Shown here piece after piece: positions 43,101-52,670 of a stretch of 64,000 nucleotides of DNA (the first letter of the stretch is position 1; every line of letters begins with the position of its first letter). The position numbers were made by a program, and so were the translations under genes. Source of the DNA: Microbacterium sp. SS28 (GTDB taxonomy: Bacteria; Actinomycetota; Actinomycetes; Actinomycetales; Microbacteriaceae); NCBI RefSeq assembly GCF_022761035.1, contig NZ_JAKWJP010000003.1:124001-188000 (forward strand), in the 5' to 3' direction. Under the pieces are notes generated by a model. That model was not told the origin of the DNA, did not search any database, and saw only the letters and a list, made by a program, of their open reading frames with translations.

Positions 43101-46100
43101 GGGACGAGAACTACGGCGCGGGCGGCGCTCCCGGCGGCGCGAACATCGGCTTCAGCGCGACGCTGGGCAAGGTCACGACCTTCCGCTACGACATCGCGAC
43201 GCACCTGCTCACCGTGAAGTCGGCCGACCCGCCGCTCGCCGGCACGGGCGAGCTGCGCGCGCACTGGATCGACGCCGAGACGATCGCGTGGCCCGCAAAC
43301 CTCGGGTCCACGGCGGCTGACGCGCAGTGGCAGCTGTATTCGTCGACGGATGCCGCGCTCGCCGTCTCTCCCGACCGCGTGATCACGGGCGGCGATCCGA
43401 TCGCCCTGACCCGCATCGCGGGGGGCCTCACGGCCGAGCAGAAGGGCACCTTCCCCGCGCTCGCGTCGTACATCGCGCTGCACGTCGACGGGCAGGATCG
43501 GGATGCTGCCGCCGCGCTGCTGAAGGGCCAGCTCATGGTCGCTCAGCGGAACGCAGCGGGAACCCTGACCGCCTTCACGGGCGTGCAGATCCCGGGCGTG
43601 CTCGACGACCTCTACGCGGACGCCGTCGAGGACCTCGATCTCGGCGTGACGTTCCAGGGGAACAAGCCGACGTTCCGGCTGTGGGCTCCGACGGGGCAGT
43701 CCGCGACGCTCCTGACCTGGGAGGCGGGCGCCACCGGCGACCCCGTGCCCCACGAGGCGACGTGGGACGCGGCATCCGGAACCTGGACGGTCAAGGGCAA
43801 GAAGGACCTCAAGGGCGACGAGTACCTGTGGGAGGTCGTCGTCTACGCGCCGACGACGCAGAAGATCGAGACCAACCAGGTCACGGACCCGTACTCGTTC
43901 GCGCTGACCGAGAACTCGAAGAGGTCGGTCGCGGTCGACCTCGACGACAAGAGCTGGAAGCCGAAGCAGTGGGAGAAGACGGCGGCGCCCGTCGTCGAGC
44001 GCCCCGTCGACCGCGCGATCTACGAGCTGCACATCCGCGACTTCTCGGCGACGGACGAGACGGTGCCGGCGGATCTGCGCGGCACGTACCTCGCCTTCAC
44101 GCAGAAGAGCGCGGGCACGGCGCAGCTGAAGCAGCTCTCCGACGCCGGCATCAACACGGTGCACCTGCTGCCGTCGTTCGACATCGCGTCGATCGAAGAG
44201 GACAAGGCGGCGCAGCAGACGCCCGCGTGCGACCTCGCGGCGCTGCCGGCCGACTCCGCGGAGCAGCAGGCGTGCGTCTCGGCGGTCGCGGCGACCGACG
44301 CCTTCAACTGGGGCTACGACCCGTACCACTACTCGGTTCCCGAGGGCTCGTACGCGACCGACCCCGAGGGCGGCGCGCGTGTCTCGGAGTTCCGCTCGAT
44401 GGTCGGCGCGCTGCACGGCCTCGGCCTGCAGGTCGTGCTCGACGAGGTGTTCAACCACACGGCCGAGTCGGGTCAGGGTGCGAAGTCGGTGCTCGATCGG
44501 GTCGTGCCGGGCTACTACCAGCGCCTCAACGCGGCCGGCAAGGTCGAGACCTCGACGTGCTGCCAGAACGTCGCGACCGAGCACGAGGTGGCGCAGAAGC
44601 TCATGGTCGACTCCGTCGTCACATGGGCGCGCGACTACAAGGTCGACGGCTTCCGCTTCGACCTCATGGGGCACCACTCGAAGCAGAACATGCTCGCGAT
44701 CCGCGCGGCGCTCGACGAGCTCACGCTGAAGAAGGACGGCGTCGACGGCAAGGCGATCTACCTGTACGGCGAGGGCTGGAACTTCGGCGAGGTGACGAAC
44801 AACGCGCTGTTCGAGCAGGCGACGCAGGGGCAGCTCGGCGGCACGGGCATCGGCACGTTCAACGATCGCCTGCGCGACGGCGTGCACGGTGGCAGCCCGG
44901 TCCGCGAGTCGACGTACGAGCAGGGCTTCGGCACGGGCCTGGGCACCGACCCGAACGGCCGCAGCGGCACGGCCGAGGAGCAGCTCGCGACGCTCGGCGA
45001 CATGACCGACCTCGTGAAGATCGGACTCACGGGCAACCTGCGCGACTTCGAGTTCACATCGGCCGACGGCACCGTCAGGTCGGGCGCCGAGATCGACTAC
45101 AACGGCGCCGAGGCCGGCTACGCCGACCAGCCCGACGAGACGATCAACTACGTCGACGCGCACGACAACAACACGCTGTACGACCTGTCGGTGCTCAAGC
45201 TGCCGACAGACACGTCGATGGCCGACCGCGTGCGCATGAACACCCTGTCGCTCGCGACAGTGACGCTCTCGCAGTCGCCGTCGTTCTGGCACGCCGGCAC
45301 GGAGCTCCTGCGGTCGAAGTCGCTCGACGACAACAGCTACAACGCGGGCGACTGGTTCAACCGGATCGACTGGACGGGCCAGGAGTCGACCTTCGGGTCG
45401 GGCCTGCCGATCCAGGCCGACAACGGCGACCGGTGGAGCATCCTCGGGCCGCTGCTGGCGAACCCGGCGCTCAAGCCGGGCGCGTCCGACATGGCGGCGG
45501 CCGAGGCATCCGCCCTCGACCTGCTGAAGGTGCGCGAAGAGGTCGACCTGCTGCGCCTGGGGTCTGCCGCGCTCATCGAGCAGAAGGTCACGTTCCCGAA
45601 CAGCGGGACGGATGCCGCTCCCGGCGTCATCGTGATGCTCATCGATGACCTGCTCGGCAAGGACGTCGATCCCGCGCTCGAGGGTGCGCTCGTCGTCTTC
45701 AACGCCTCGCCCGAGGCGACGACGCAGGCGATCCCGTCGCTCGCGGGCCGCGGCTTCGCTCTGACACCGGCGCTCGCGAACGGCTCCGACGCCGTCGTGA
45801 AGACGACGTCGTGGGATGCCGCGACCGGCACCGTGACGGTGCCCGCGCGGTCGGTCGCGGTGCTCGTGGACCGCCAGCCCGTCGGCACGACGGTGCTCGC
45901 GGCCCCGAGCCGGCTCGCAGCTCCCTTCGGCACGTCAGTCAAGATCGTCGGCAAGGTGCTCGCGGACGACGGCAGCGCCCCGCAGGGGACTGTCACGGTG
46001 AGCGACAACGGCAAGGTCGTGGCGACGGCATCCGTCACCGCCGCGGCGAAGGGCAAGCTCGACATCGCGCTGCCGAAGCTCGCGAAGGGTGTGCACCTGC

Positions 46101-46177
46101 TGCGCGTCTCGTTCACGGGGGCCGACGGCTGGTCTGACTCGAAGGCGGTCCTTCCCGTGCCGGTGCTCGTGCACTGA
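40112..46177 (+). CDS. pulA: Secreted amylopullulanase (two GH13 catalytic domains, three X25-like starch-binding modules, Ig-like tail)
   Basis: 2021 residues from GTG 40112 with SD AGGAG; a signal peptide ends near AAPAAAAERTF. An X25-like module at about 30-120, then alpha-amylase GH13 domain 1 (about 150-720; nucleophile Asp414 in GFRIDTAKH, acid/base Glu448 in FMFGEVYD, FLGNHDMGR). A fibronectin-like stretch and two more X25 modules follow (about 835-1020, both with NYGAGGAPGG). Then pullulanase domains with FNWGYDP (1398 onward, the usual pullulanase YNWGYNP), Asp1517 in GFRFDLMGHH, Glu1554 in YGEGWNFGE and VDAHDNNTL. A C-terminal Ig-like domain follows. There is no LPXTG, so release into the medium is likely. 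It attacks alpha-1,4 and alpha-1,6 bonds of starch and glycogen. Confidence 0.93.
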   Translation: MSKTTAARRRVLATLLAAALALTGGVTALAAPAAAAERTFALVGDLQKELGCSDDWQPECAATELEPTDDPNIYAAEFEVPAGSWLYKVAVDDGWGESYGLNGGNDNAPLTVAGPSRLRFVFDDVQHRIGVEVLSVRAGYTAEDDALVAPPVRQAGSGEQFYFVMTDRFANGDTANDTGGLAGDRLTTGFDPTSTGFYNGGDIAGLHDNLDYIAGLGTSAIWLTPSFKNKPVQGAGADASAGYHGYWITDFTQIDPHLGTNAELESFIAAAHAKGIKVYFDIITNHTADVISYAEGTNSYVDIGDSPYLDADGNEIKIDELAGGDTFPALDPATSFPYTPVIADAEKDVKVPAWLNDPTLYHNRGDSTWAGESVTYGDFVGLDDLMTEHPAVVDGFVDVYDAWIDLGIDGFRIDTAKHVNFEFWEKWTTEVLDYAHANGKPDFFMFGEVYDADPTKLAPYVRQTDMNSVLDFTFQSAASSFAGGGPVKNLSTMFAGDDHYTTSDSSATALPTFLGNHDMGRIGYFLNGKTSQLQRDLLAHDLLFLSRGQPVVYYGDEQGFAGTGDGKDRHSRQTLFASDIAEYTDQPLVTGEAAGSQDRYATDAPVYAHIAELSALREAHPALADGAQIERYAADSAGVYAFSRVDRDEKVEYLVATNNATTEQTVPVTTLTAGATLTPVYGGGAAVTTDASAAASVTVPALSTRVFKADRPVSAPAEAAAIKVEAPVAGAGLTGSVAVSAETSNTWRETSFSWRVAGSDDWHALGTAEDTAPGVFHDIEGLADGTLVEYRAVSTDAAGHRSADSTYASVGHRVNLATAPVDPEDPEEPEPQGPAPDYAAVSVPGSFNDEAGCPEHWQPACGLVQMTKQKGDIWALELSSLPAGTYEYKIAINKEWTENYGAGGAPGGGNITLKHTADGPVSFFFDARTKNVWSTADGPVVTLPGSLQSELGCTEDWQPTCLATMMFDQNHDGTFQYTTDDLPTGSYEVKVMHNRSWDENYGAGGAPGGANIGFSATLGKVTTFRYDIATHLLTVKSADPPLAGTGELRAHWIDAETIAWPANLGSTAADAQWQLYSSTDAALAVSPDRVITGGDPIALTRIAGGLTAEQKGTFPALASYIALHVDGQDRDAAAALLKGQLMVAQRNAAGTLTAFTGVQIPGVLDDLYADAVEDLDLGVTFQGNKPTFRLWAPTGQSATLLTWEAGATGDPVPHEATWDAASGTWTVKGKKDLKGDEYLWEVVVYAPTTQKIETNQVTDPYSFALTENSKRSVAVDLDDKSWKPKQWEKTAAPVVERPVDRAIYELHIRDFSATDETVPADLRGTYLAFTQKSAGTAQLKQLSDAGINTVHLLPSFDIASIEEDKAAQQTPACDLAALPADSAEQQACVSAVAATDAFNWGYDPYHYSVPEGSYATDPEGGARVSEFRSMVGALHGLGLQVVLDEVFNHTAESGQGAKSVLDRVVPGYYQRLNAAGKVETSTCCQNVATEHEVAQKLMVDSVVTWARDYKVDGFRFDLMGHHSKQNMLAIRAALDELTLKKDGVDGKAIYLYGEGWNFGEVTNNALFEQATQGQLGGTGIGTFNDRLRDGVHGGSPVRESTYEQGFGTGLGTDPNGRSGTAEEQLATLGDMTDLVKIGLTGNLRDFEFTSADGTVRSGAEIDYNGAEAGYADQPDETINYVDAHDNNTLYDLSVLKLPTDTSMADRVRMNTLSLATVTLSQSPSFWHAGTELLRSKSLDDNSYNAGDWFNRIDWTGQESTFGSGLPIQADNGDRWSILGPLLANPALKPGASDMAAAEASALDLLKVREEVDLLRLGSAALIEQKVTFPNSGTDAAPGVIVMLIDDLLGKDVDPALEGALVVFNASPEATTQAIPSLAGRGFALTPALANGSDAVVKTTSWDAATGTVTVPARSVAVLVDRQPVGTTVLAAPSRLAAPFGTSVKIVGKVLADDGSAPQGTVTVSDNGKVVATASVTAAAKGKLDIALPKLAKGVHLLRVSFTGADGWSDSKAVLPVPVLVH

Positions 46178-46198
46178 CCCGCGGGGCGCGCCGCGCAC

Positions 46199-46243
46199 GC
46201 AGAAGGCCCCGAGCGACCTCGTGAGTCGCCCGGGGCCTTCTGC
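46199..46243. terminator. Bidirectional terminator hairpin between pulA and the convergent gene
   Basis: A 19-bp stem (46199-46217 with 46225-46243) with a single mismatch, containing GAAGGCCCC / GGGGCCTTC, and a 7-base loop. It sits 22 bases after the pulA stop and 12 bases after the convergent gene's stop, so it can serve both transcripts. Confidence 0.85.
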
Positions 46244-46254
46244 CGCGCGCTGCG

Positions 46255-48516
46255 TCAGCGGACGATGACCGCCCCGAGGTCGATCGTCGGCGACACCGCG
46301 GTGTCGCCCGCGTAGTTCGCGACGATGGGGTGCGTGCCGCGCGGGAGCATGCCGACCGGGAGGGCGACGTCGAAGCCCGATCCGTCGAGGGTTCCCGTGA
46401 AGGTCTTGCCGTTGACCTTGACCTTGACGGTGCCGGTCGGCACCGTCGCCCGCGTCGCGTAGTTCGACGGACGCACGCTGACCGTGACGACGACGGCCGT
46501 CGACGTCGTGACGGTGCGCGGCGACGTCGTGACGAGCGCGATGGGCTGGAACCGCACGAGCGCCGGCGCCGACGTGGCGACCGTGCTGCCGGCATCCCGC
46601 TGCGTCCCCGTCACACGGACCGAGAGCTCGCGCCCCGCATCGAGCAGCGAGACGCGGTACGTGCGGCTCGTCGCGTTGCGGATGGGCTCCCCGTCGAGCA
46701 GCCACTGGTAGCCGAACGTCACCCGGCCGGCGCCGACGCCCTGCCATGTTCCCGGGTCGGCCGTGAGCTGCCGCAGGACGTCGGGGCTGCCCGTGATCGT
46801 CGGAGCCGCCGTGTTGACGGGCGCGAGCAGGTCGACCACTGAGAAGAGCGTCGTCGTGCCGGATACCTCGTTGGCGACGGCGAGCAGCGGTGCCCCCGTC
46901 GCCGAGGCGGCCGCGGGGATGAACGTGACGCCCTCGGGGCCGAGGTCGCCCGCCTGCGACAGCACCGCCGACGGGTCGTCGGCGTCTTCGACCGAGACGG
47001 AGAAGTCGCGGTTGTTGACGTAGGTGACGAATCGGGATGCCGCGGGGTCGGTGATGTCGTAGACCGCGATGCCGCCCACCCGCTCGAGGCCGACGAACGC
47101 GTACGTGCGGTCGTGGACGGTGCCGATCGCGAGGCTCTCGGGCTCGGGTCCCTTGTCGTCGCTGCGACCCTCGGCGGCCGAGACCGTGTGGTTGGAGTTG
47201 AAGAACGCGGGGTTCGCGTCGTGCGTGACGCGCTCGAGTGAGTCGCCCGAATCGAACACCTGCGTGCCGTCGGTCTTCCAGATCGAGAACGAGCGCCCGC
47301 CGAACGCGTACAGCTCGCTGTAGCAGCCCTTGTCGGTGTCGAAGCCGAGCTCGGTCGTGACGTTGAGGCGGCCGAGCTGGTCGCCTGCGAGCGAACCGGC
47401 GAGCGTGCTGTCAGCGCACACGGGGCCGTAGCCGTCCGTCGCGAGCGCGCCGACGCGCGAGACTTCGGAGTAGTCGCCCCACTCGCGGGCATCTCCCTCG
47501 TCGGCGGTCACGAGATACGTCTCGCCGCCCGCCCGGTACGACGTGATGCCGTCGGGCGAGTAGACGCCGAAGAGGCCCTCGAACGTGCGGATGTCGAAGG
47601 TCGGCGCGTCCCGCGGATCGCGGTCGCTCGGATCGATGCCGCTGCCCGCGACCGAGTGGTCCTTGAAGCCGAGCGGCAGGATGTCGCTGACCGTCGCCGT
47701 CGCGAGGTCGACGACCGCGACGGCGTTGGCCTCCTGCAGCGCCGCGTACGCGGTGCCGCCGTCGACCGCGATGTACTCGGGCTCGAGGTTGCGGCTCACG
47801 CGCAGGTCGTCGCCGTGGGGCGCGGGTCCGTAGATGCGGACGCCCTCCGGCACGGTCTTCGCGCCGCCCGCCTCGAAGGCGTGGAAGTCGGCCGTGCGCA
47901 CGGCGCTCTGCGCCGGCGCGCCGTATCCCGCCGGCGGGAGCGTGACGATCGAGATCGAGCCCTCGGGGTCGCTCGAGAAGTCGTCGGCGGGCTCGCCCTC
48001 GTTCGCGACGACGGCGTACGCGCCGTCGGGCGAGATCGTCACCATGTCGGGCTGCGCGCCGACCGTCACTTCGCCGAGCGGATAGGCGACGTCGGCCGTC
48101 GCGTCGAAGAAGAGCAGGTGGCCGGGGTCGGTCTTGACGAGCGCCTCGAAGGCGACGACGCCGATGCCGGACGGCGTGATCGCGATCGAGTTCGCGACGC
48201 CCTCCGACGACACCGCGAACAGCTCGGTGATGGCGGCGGGGTTCGAGTAGTCGAGCACGCTGACGGAGCCCGCCTGCGCGTTGACGACGAACAGCCGATC
48301 GCCGAAGGCCTGGACGATCTCGGCGCCGGACTCGTCGAAGACGCCGGTCTCGAACGTGCCGGCGGGCGTCAGCGCGAGCGCCGCGTCGTCAGCCGAGGTC
48401 GCGATCAGGTCGGGCACGATCGCGGCGCTCGCCGCGACGGCGGGGGCGAGCGCGAGCGCGCCGATGAGGGTGGCCGTCGCGGTGATCGCGACGGCTCTGC
48501 GGGCGTGGGAAGGCAT
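46255..48516 (-). CDS. Secreted choice-of-anchor I protein (propeller with Ig-like C-terminus)
   Basis: 753 residues from ATG 48516 with SD GAGGA. Signal peptide about 1-32 (RRAVAITATATLIGALALAPAVAASA). The body is a beta-propeller of the choice-of-anchor I type, with motifs SIAITPSGIGVVAFE, PDMVTISPDGAYAVVANEGEP, EPEYIAVDGGTAYAALQEANA, YLVTADEGDAREWGDY and GPEGVTFIPA that recur in the family (often called alkaline phosphatase-like). Two Ig-like/Big_3_5 domains follow (about 555-753). No sorting signal (LPXTG) or transmembrane anchor is present at the end, so anchoring, if any, is unclear. Function is not established; such proteins are commonly upregulated extracellular proteins. Confidence 0.85.
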   Translation of the reverse strand: MPSHARRAVAITATATLIGALALAPAVAASAAIVPDLIATSADDAALALTPAGTFETGVFDESGAEIVQAFGDRLFVVNAQAGSVSVLDYSNPAAITELFAVSSEGVANSIAITPSGIGVVAFEALVKTDPGHLLFFDATADVAYPLGEVTVGAQPDMVTISPDGAYAVVANEGEPADDFSSDPEGSISIVTLPPAGYGAPAQSAVRTADFHAFEAGGAKTVPEGVRIYGPAPHGDDLRVSRNLEPEYIAVDGGTAYAALQEANAVAVVDLATATVSDILPLGFKDHSVAGSGIDPSDRDPRDAPTFDIRTFEGLFGVYSPDGITSYRAGGETYLVTADEGDAREWGDYSEVSRVGALATDGYGPVCADSTLAGSLAGDQLGRLNVTTELGFDTDKGCYSELYAFGGRSFSIWKTDGTQVFDSGDSLERVTHDANPAFFNSNHTVSAAEGRSDDKGPEPESLAIGTVHDRTYAFVGLERVGGIAVYDITDPAASRFVTYVNNRDFSVSVEDADDPSAVLSQAGDLGPEGVTFIPAAASATGAPLLAVANEVSGTTTLFSVVDLLAPVNTAAPTITGSPDVLRQLTADPGTWQGVGAGRVTFGYQWLLDGEPIRNATSRTYRVSLLDAGRELSVRVTGTQRDAGSTVATSAPALVRFQPIALVTTSPRTVTTSTAVVVTVSVRPSNYATRATVPTGTVKVKVNGKTFTGTLDGSGFDVALPVGMLPRGTHPIVANYAGDTAVSPTIDLGAVIVR

Positions 48517-48697
48517 GGGTGTCCTCGGGGTGTGCGGGCGACGGGAACGCGCGACTGCGCCCTCCCGTCCTATCGCCGAGGAGTGGCGGGCCGGTGAACG
48601 GCGGGGAACGGGATGCCGGACGGTCGTCTGGCGTGCGGTGCGGCATCCGTCATCTCCCAGGTCGCAGGACACCCGACCGAATACTAGGAAGTCCATG

Positions 48698-48703
48698 TAA
48701 ACT
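48698..48703 (+). promoter_or_regulatory. Candidate -10 box for the acyl-CoA oxidation genes
   Basis: TAAACT, 40 bases before the start at 48743 in the 226-base region between the divergent choice-of-anchor I and acyl-CoA dehydrogenase genes. No matching -35 is clear. The rest of that region shows only a long minus-strand GC-rich leader. Confidence 0.35.
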
Positions 48704-48742
48704 GAGCACAGTGACAATGCCGTCCCACAAGGAAGTCGCACA

Positions 48743-49915
48743 ATGACCCTGGAACTCCCGCTCGAAACCACCGCAGTCGTCCCGTCCCTCTCGGCGGAGG
48801 AGCGCACCGCGATCCTCGAGGCCGTGCGTGACTTCGCGCAGTCCGAGATCGCGCCGCACGCGCTCGAATGGGATGCCGCCGAGCACCTGCCGCGCGACGT
48901 GCTCGCCCAGGGCGGAGAGCTGGGCCTCGGAGGCCTCTACACGCGCGAGGACGTCGGCGGCACGGGCCTCTCGCGCAGCGACACGGCCGCGGTCGTCGAG
49001 GAGCTCGCGAAGGCCGACCCGTCCCTCGCTGCGTACATCTCGATCCACAACATGGTCGCGTGGATGATCGACAGCTACGGCACCGACGAGCAGCGCCAGG
49101 AGTGGCTGCCGAAGCTCGTCACGATGCGCGATCTCGGCGCCTACTGCCTCACCGAGCCCGGCGCCGGATCGGATGCCGCCGCCATCGCGACGACCGCGAT
49201 CCGGTCCGGTGACGACTACGTGCTGACGGGCGTCAAGCAGTTCATCTCGGGCGGGGGCGTGGCATCCGTCTACATCGTCATGGCTCGGACGGGCGAGCCG
49301 GGCGCTCGCGGCATCAGCGCGTTCCTCGTGCCGGACGGGGTCCCGGGACTCTCGTTCGGCGTCAACGAGCACAAGATGGGCTGGAAGGCCCAGCCGACCA
49401 GGCAGGTCATCCTCGACGAGGTGCGCGTGCCCGCGTCGAGCATGCTCGGCGCCGAAGGGCAGGGGTTCAAGATCGCGATGTCGGCACTCAACGGCGGCCG
49501 CATCAACATCGCCGCGTGCTCGCTGGGCGGCGCTCAGTGGGCGCTCGACCGTGCCGTGCAGTACGTGCACGAGCGCTTCACGTTCGGCGAGCCGCTCGCC
49601 GAGAAGCAGGCTGTCGTCTTCGCCCTCGCCGACATGGCCACCGACCTGCAGGCGGCCCGCGCGTTGGTTCGGGATGCCGCGCACGCGCTCGACACGAAGG
49701 CGCCCGACGTCGCGATGCAGTGCGCGATGGCCAAGCGGTTCGCGACGGACGCGGGGTTCCGCGTCGCGAACGAGGCGCTGCAGCTGCACGGCGGCTACGG
49801 CTACCTCGCCGACTACGGCATCGAGAAGGTCGTGCGCGATCTGCGCGTGCACCAGATCCTCGAGGGAACGAACGAGATCATGCGCGTCATCATCGGCCGG
49901 GAGCTGCTCGGTTAG
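48743..49915 (+). CDS. Acyl-CoA dehydrogenase (isobutyryl/short-branched-chain group)
   Basis: 390 residues. FAD-binding and substrate motifs: [76 protein letters not shown] with a glutamate-bearing EGTNEI end. The LEGTNEIMR ending and the 'A-Y-C-L-T-E-P' opening are of the isobutyryl-CoA/short-branched dehydrogenase type, making valine or other branched-chain acyl-CoA oxidation likely. First of a co-directional set; electrons would go to EtfAB at 54.4-56.2 kb. Confidence 0.9.
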   Translation: MTLELPLETTAVVPSLSAEERTAILEAVRDFAQSEIAPHALEWDAAEHLPRDVLAQGGELGLGGLYTREDVGGTGLSRSDTAAVVEELAKADPSLAAYISIHNMVAWMIDSYGTDEQRQEWLPKLVTMRDLGAYCLTEPGAGSDAAAIATTAIRSGDDYVLTGVKQFISGGGVASVYIVMARTGEPGARGISAFLVPDGVPGLSFGVNEHKMGWKAQPTRQVILDEVRVPASSMLGAEGQGFKIAMSALNGGRINIAACSLGGAQWALDRAVQYVHERFTFGEPLAEKQAVVFALADMATDLQAARALVRDAAHALDTKAPDVAMQCAMAKRFATDAGFRVANEALQLHGGYGYLADYGIEKVVRDLRVHQILEGTNEIMRVIIGRELLG

Positions 49916-49925
49916 CCTCGGACCC

Positions 49926-50702
49926 ATGACCGAATACGCCACGATCCTGGTCGAGACGCGCGGACGCGTCGGCTGGATCACGATCAACCGACCCGAGGCG
50001 CTCAACGCGCTCAACACGCAGGTGTGCGCCGACATCGTCGCCGCGGCGACGGCGTTCGACGCCGACGAGGGCATCGGCGCGATCGTCGTCACGGGGTCGG
50101 AGCGCGCCTTCGCGGCGGGCGCCGACATCAAGGAGATGGAGTCCAAGACCGGCCTCGAAATGCTCATGGGCGACCACTTCGGCGGGTGGGCGCAGTTCGC
50201 GTCGGTGCGCACGCCGGTCATCGCGGCGGTCTCGGGCTACGCGCTCGGAGGCGGCTGCGAGCTCGCCATGATGTGCGACCTCATCCTCGCCGCCGACACC
50301 GCGAAGTTCGGCCAGCCCGAGATCAACCTCGGGGTCATGCCCGGCATGGGGGGCTCGCAGCGGCTCATCCGCGCGGTCGGCTACTACAAGGCCGCCGATC
50401 TGATCCTCACGGGACGAATGATGGATGCCGCCGAGGCCGAGCGCGCCGGGCTCGTGTCGCGCGTCGTCCCCGCCGCCGACCTGCTCGACGAGGCCGCGAA
50501 GGTGGCCGACACGATCGCCGCGAAGTCGCTGCCGTCGCTCTACGCCGCGAAGGCCGCGCTGGATGCCGCCATGGAGACGCCGCTCGCCGAGGGGCTCCGC
50601 TTCGAGCGCCACGTCTTCGCGAGCCTGTTCGACACCGCCGACCAGAAGGAGGGCATGGCCGCCTTCCGCGAGAAGCGGTCGCCCGACTTCACCAACCGCT
50701 GA
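49926..50702 (+). CDS. Enoyl-CoA hydratase/isomerase family protein
   Basis: 258 residues. Start ATG 49926 behind TAGCCT 7-12 bases upstream (leaderless). Crotonase features: [10 protein letters not shown], the oxyanion-hole pair [11 protein letters not shown] and [16 protein letters not shown] with Glu of 'G-G-G-C-E-L', and catalytic Glu in [16 protein letters not shown]. Acts next to the dehydrogenase to hydrate enoyl-CoA. Confidence 0.92.
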   Translation: MTEYATILVETRGRVGWITINRPEALNALNTQVCADIVAAATAFDADEGIGAIVVTGSERAFAAGADIKEMESKTGLEMLMGDHFGGWAQFASVRTPVIAAVSGYALGGGCELAMMCDLILAADTAKFGQPEINLGVMPGMGGSQRLIRAVGYYKAADLILTGRMMDAAEAERAGLVSRVVPAADLLDEAAKVADTIAAKSLPSLYAAKAALDAAMETPLAEGLRFERHVFASLFDTADQKEGMAAFREKRSPDFTNR

Positions 50703-50721
50703 CCCGCACGACGGGGATCTC

Positions 50722-51492
50722 ATGAGTGCAGCCGACCTTCCGCTCTCGGGCCGCGTCGCCGTCGTCACGGGCGCCAGCCGGGGCATCGGACTCGCGATCG
50801 CCCACCGGCTCGCGGCGGCGGGCGCCTCCGTGTGCATCACCGCGCGACGCGCGGAACCTCTCGAGGAGGCGCTTGCCGAGTTCGCGCCCGGCACGGCGAT
50901 CGCCGTCGCGGGCGGCGCCGACGACCCCGATCACCGCGAGGACGCCCTCGTGCGCACCGTCGCGCAGTTCGGCGGCCTCGACATCCTCGTCAACAACGCG
51001 GGGATCAACCCCGTCTACGGGCCGCTGCGCGACCTCGACCTCGCAGCGGCGCGAAAGATCCTCGAGGTCAACGTCGTGGGCACGCTCGCGTGGACGCAGG
51101 CGGCGCTCGCGCACGGCCTGGGCGACGGCGCGGCGGGCGGCTCGGTCGTGAACCTGTCGTCGGTCACGGGGCAGACCCCGGCCGAGGGGATCGGCTGGTA
51201 CGGCATCAGCAAGGCCGCCGTCGCGCACCTCACGCGCACGCTGGCGGTCGAACTCGCCCCGCGCGTGCGGGTCAACGCCGTCGCGCCGGCGGTCGTCAAG
51301 ACGCGCTTCGCCCGCGCGCTCTACGAGGGGCGCGAGGAGGAGGTCGCGTCGGGCTACCCGCTCGGCCGCCTCGGTGTTCCCGAGGACGTCGCCGAGGCCG
51401 TCGCGTTCCTGTGCGGCGACGGTGCGTCGTGGATCACGGGCCAGGTGCTGACCCTCGACGGCGGTCTGCTCTCGGCAGGAGGCAGCGCGTGA
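50722..51492 (+). CDS. Classical SDR oxidoreductase of the acyl-CoA module
   Basis: 256 residues. TGASRGIG (cofactor loop), NNAGINP, catalytic Ser/Tyr/Lys in NLSSVTG and WYGISKAAV, and a GG-L ending. Translationally linked to the next gene (GTGA overlap), hence one unit with the acyl-CoA dehydrogenase 2 and APH-like kinase genes. Probably oxidises a 3-hydroxyacyl-CoA or reduces a keto group; SDRs of the lva/ACAD11-type clusters hold this place. Confidence 0.88.
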   Translation: MSAADLPLSGRVAVVTGASRGIGLAIAHRLAAAGASVCITARRAEPLEEALAEFAPGTAIAVAGGADDPDHREDALVRTVAQFGGLDILVNNAGINPVYGPLRDLDLAAARKILEVNVVGTLAWTQAALAHGLGDGAAGGSVVNLSSVTGQTPAEGIGWYGISKAAVAHLTRTLAVELAPRVRVNAVAPAVVKTRFARALYEGREEEVASGYPLGRLGVPEDVAEAVAFLCGDGASWITGQVLTLDGGLLSAGGSA

Positions 51493-52670
51493 GCGATCTC
51501 GTGGAGCGGACGCGCGCGTTCGTGCGCGAGGTCGTGATGCCCGCCGAGCCCGGGTGGGGCGAGGCGCTCGACGACGCGACGCTCGCCCGACTGCGTGCCG
51601 CGGCGCGCGACGCAGGCGTCTACGCGCCGCACGCGCCCGTCGCCTTCGGAGGCCTGGGCCTGCCGATCCGGGAGTGGTCGCCCGTCTTCCAGGAGGCCGG
51701 CTACTCGCCCATCGGGGCGGCGGCCCTGAACTGCATGGCTCCCGACGAGGGCAACATGCGCCTGCTCGAACTCGTCGCGTCGCCCGAGCAGCAGGAGCGC
51801 TGGCTCGCACCGCTCGTCGCGGGCGAGACGCGGTCGAGCTTCGCGATGACCGAGCCGCACCCCGGCGCGGGGTCCGACCCCGATGCGCTCGCAACGACGG
51901 CGCGCCGCGTCGACGCCGGCTGGGTCATCGACGGGCGCAAGCGCTTCATCTCGGGCGCTGAGGCCGCCGACTTCGCGATCGTCATGGCCCGCACCGACGA
52001 GGTGGGCGGCGCCACGATGCTCCTCACGCCGCTCGACGCGCCGGGCGTGACGATCGGTCCGTCGATCCGCACGATCGAGGCGGCGATCGGGGGCGGGCAC
52101 CCGTACGTGACGTTCGAGGGATGCTTCGTCCCCGACGCCGATGTCCTGGGCGAGCCGGGCGCCGCGTTCCGCTACGCGCAGGTGCGCCTCGCCCCCGCGC
52201 GCCTCACGCACTGCATGCGCTGGCTCGGCCTCGCGCGGCGCGCATTCGACACGGCTCTCGACCGAGCGAACTCCCGCGAGCTCTTCGGCCAGCGACTCCG
52301 CGACCTCGGGGTCGCCCAGGCGCTCCTCGCCGACAGCGCGATCGACCTCGCGACCTCGGACGCCGTGATCGACAAGGCCGTCGCCGCCGTCGATTCCGGC
52401 GACACGCGCGCCGCAGCGACGCTGTCCTCGATCGCGAAGGTGCACTGCTCCGAGGCCGTCTTCCGCGTCATCGACCGCGCCGTGCAGCTGTGCGGCGGTG
52501 ACGGCGTCAGCTCGGGACTCCCGCTCATCCAGTACCTCAACGAAGTGCGGCCGTTCCGCATCTACGACGGCTCGAGCGAGTCGCACCGCTGGGCGATCGC
52601 GCGGCGCGCGGCATCCGCCCGCGAACGCGCTGTGCAGGCGGGCGAGCCGCGCCTCGACGTGGTGCCGTGA
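51489..52670 (+). CDS. Acyl-CoA dehydrogenase 2, ACAD10/11-like
   Basis: 393 residues. Features: SSFAMTEPHPGAGSDPDALAT, KRFISGAEAADFAIVMARTD, and near the end LIQYLNEVRPFRIYDGSSESHRWAIARRAA. In ordinary dehydrogenases the last segment has a catalytic glutamate in EGT; here it is YDGSSESHR, the ACAD10/11/long-chain 'D-G-x-x-E-x-H' version. The following gene is the APH-like kinase that is fused to this domain in human ACAD10/11, so the pair is likely to handle 4-hydroxyacyl-CoA via a phosphorylated intermediate. Confidence 0.85.
   Translation: MSDLVERTRAFVREVVMPAEPGWGEALDDATLARLRAAARDAGVYAPHAPVAFGGLGLPIREWSPVFQEAGYSPIGAAALNCMAPDEGNMRLLELVASPEQQERWLAPLVAGETRSSFAMTEPHPGAGSDPDALATTARRVDAGWVIDGRKRFISGAEAADFAIVMARTDEVGGATMLLTPLDAPGVTIGPSIRTIEAAIGGGHPYVTFEGCFVPDADVLGEPGAAFRYAQVRLAPARLTHCMRWLGLARRAFDTALDRANSRELFGQRLRDLGVAQALLADSAIDLATSDAVIDKAVAAVDSGDTRAAATLSSIAKVHCSEAVFRVIDRAVQLCGGDGVSSGLPLIQYLNEVRPFRIYDGSSESHRWAIARRAASARERAVQAGEPRLDVVP

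Noticed and set aside
40097..45292. A 1731-codon open frame on the minus strand opposite the amylopullulanase gene.
   Set aside because: The plus-strand frame shows continuous GH13 motifs, signal peptide and SD. The antisense frame is a by-product of GC-rich third positions and shows no domain; its composition is Arg/Val/Asp-rich without pattern.
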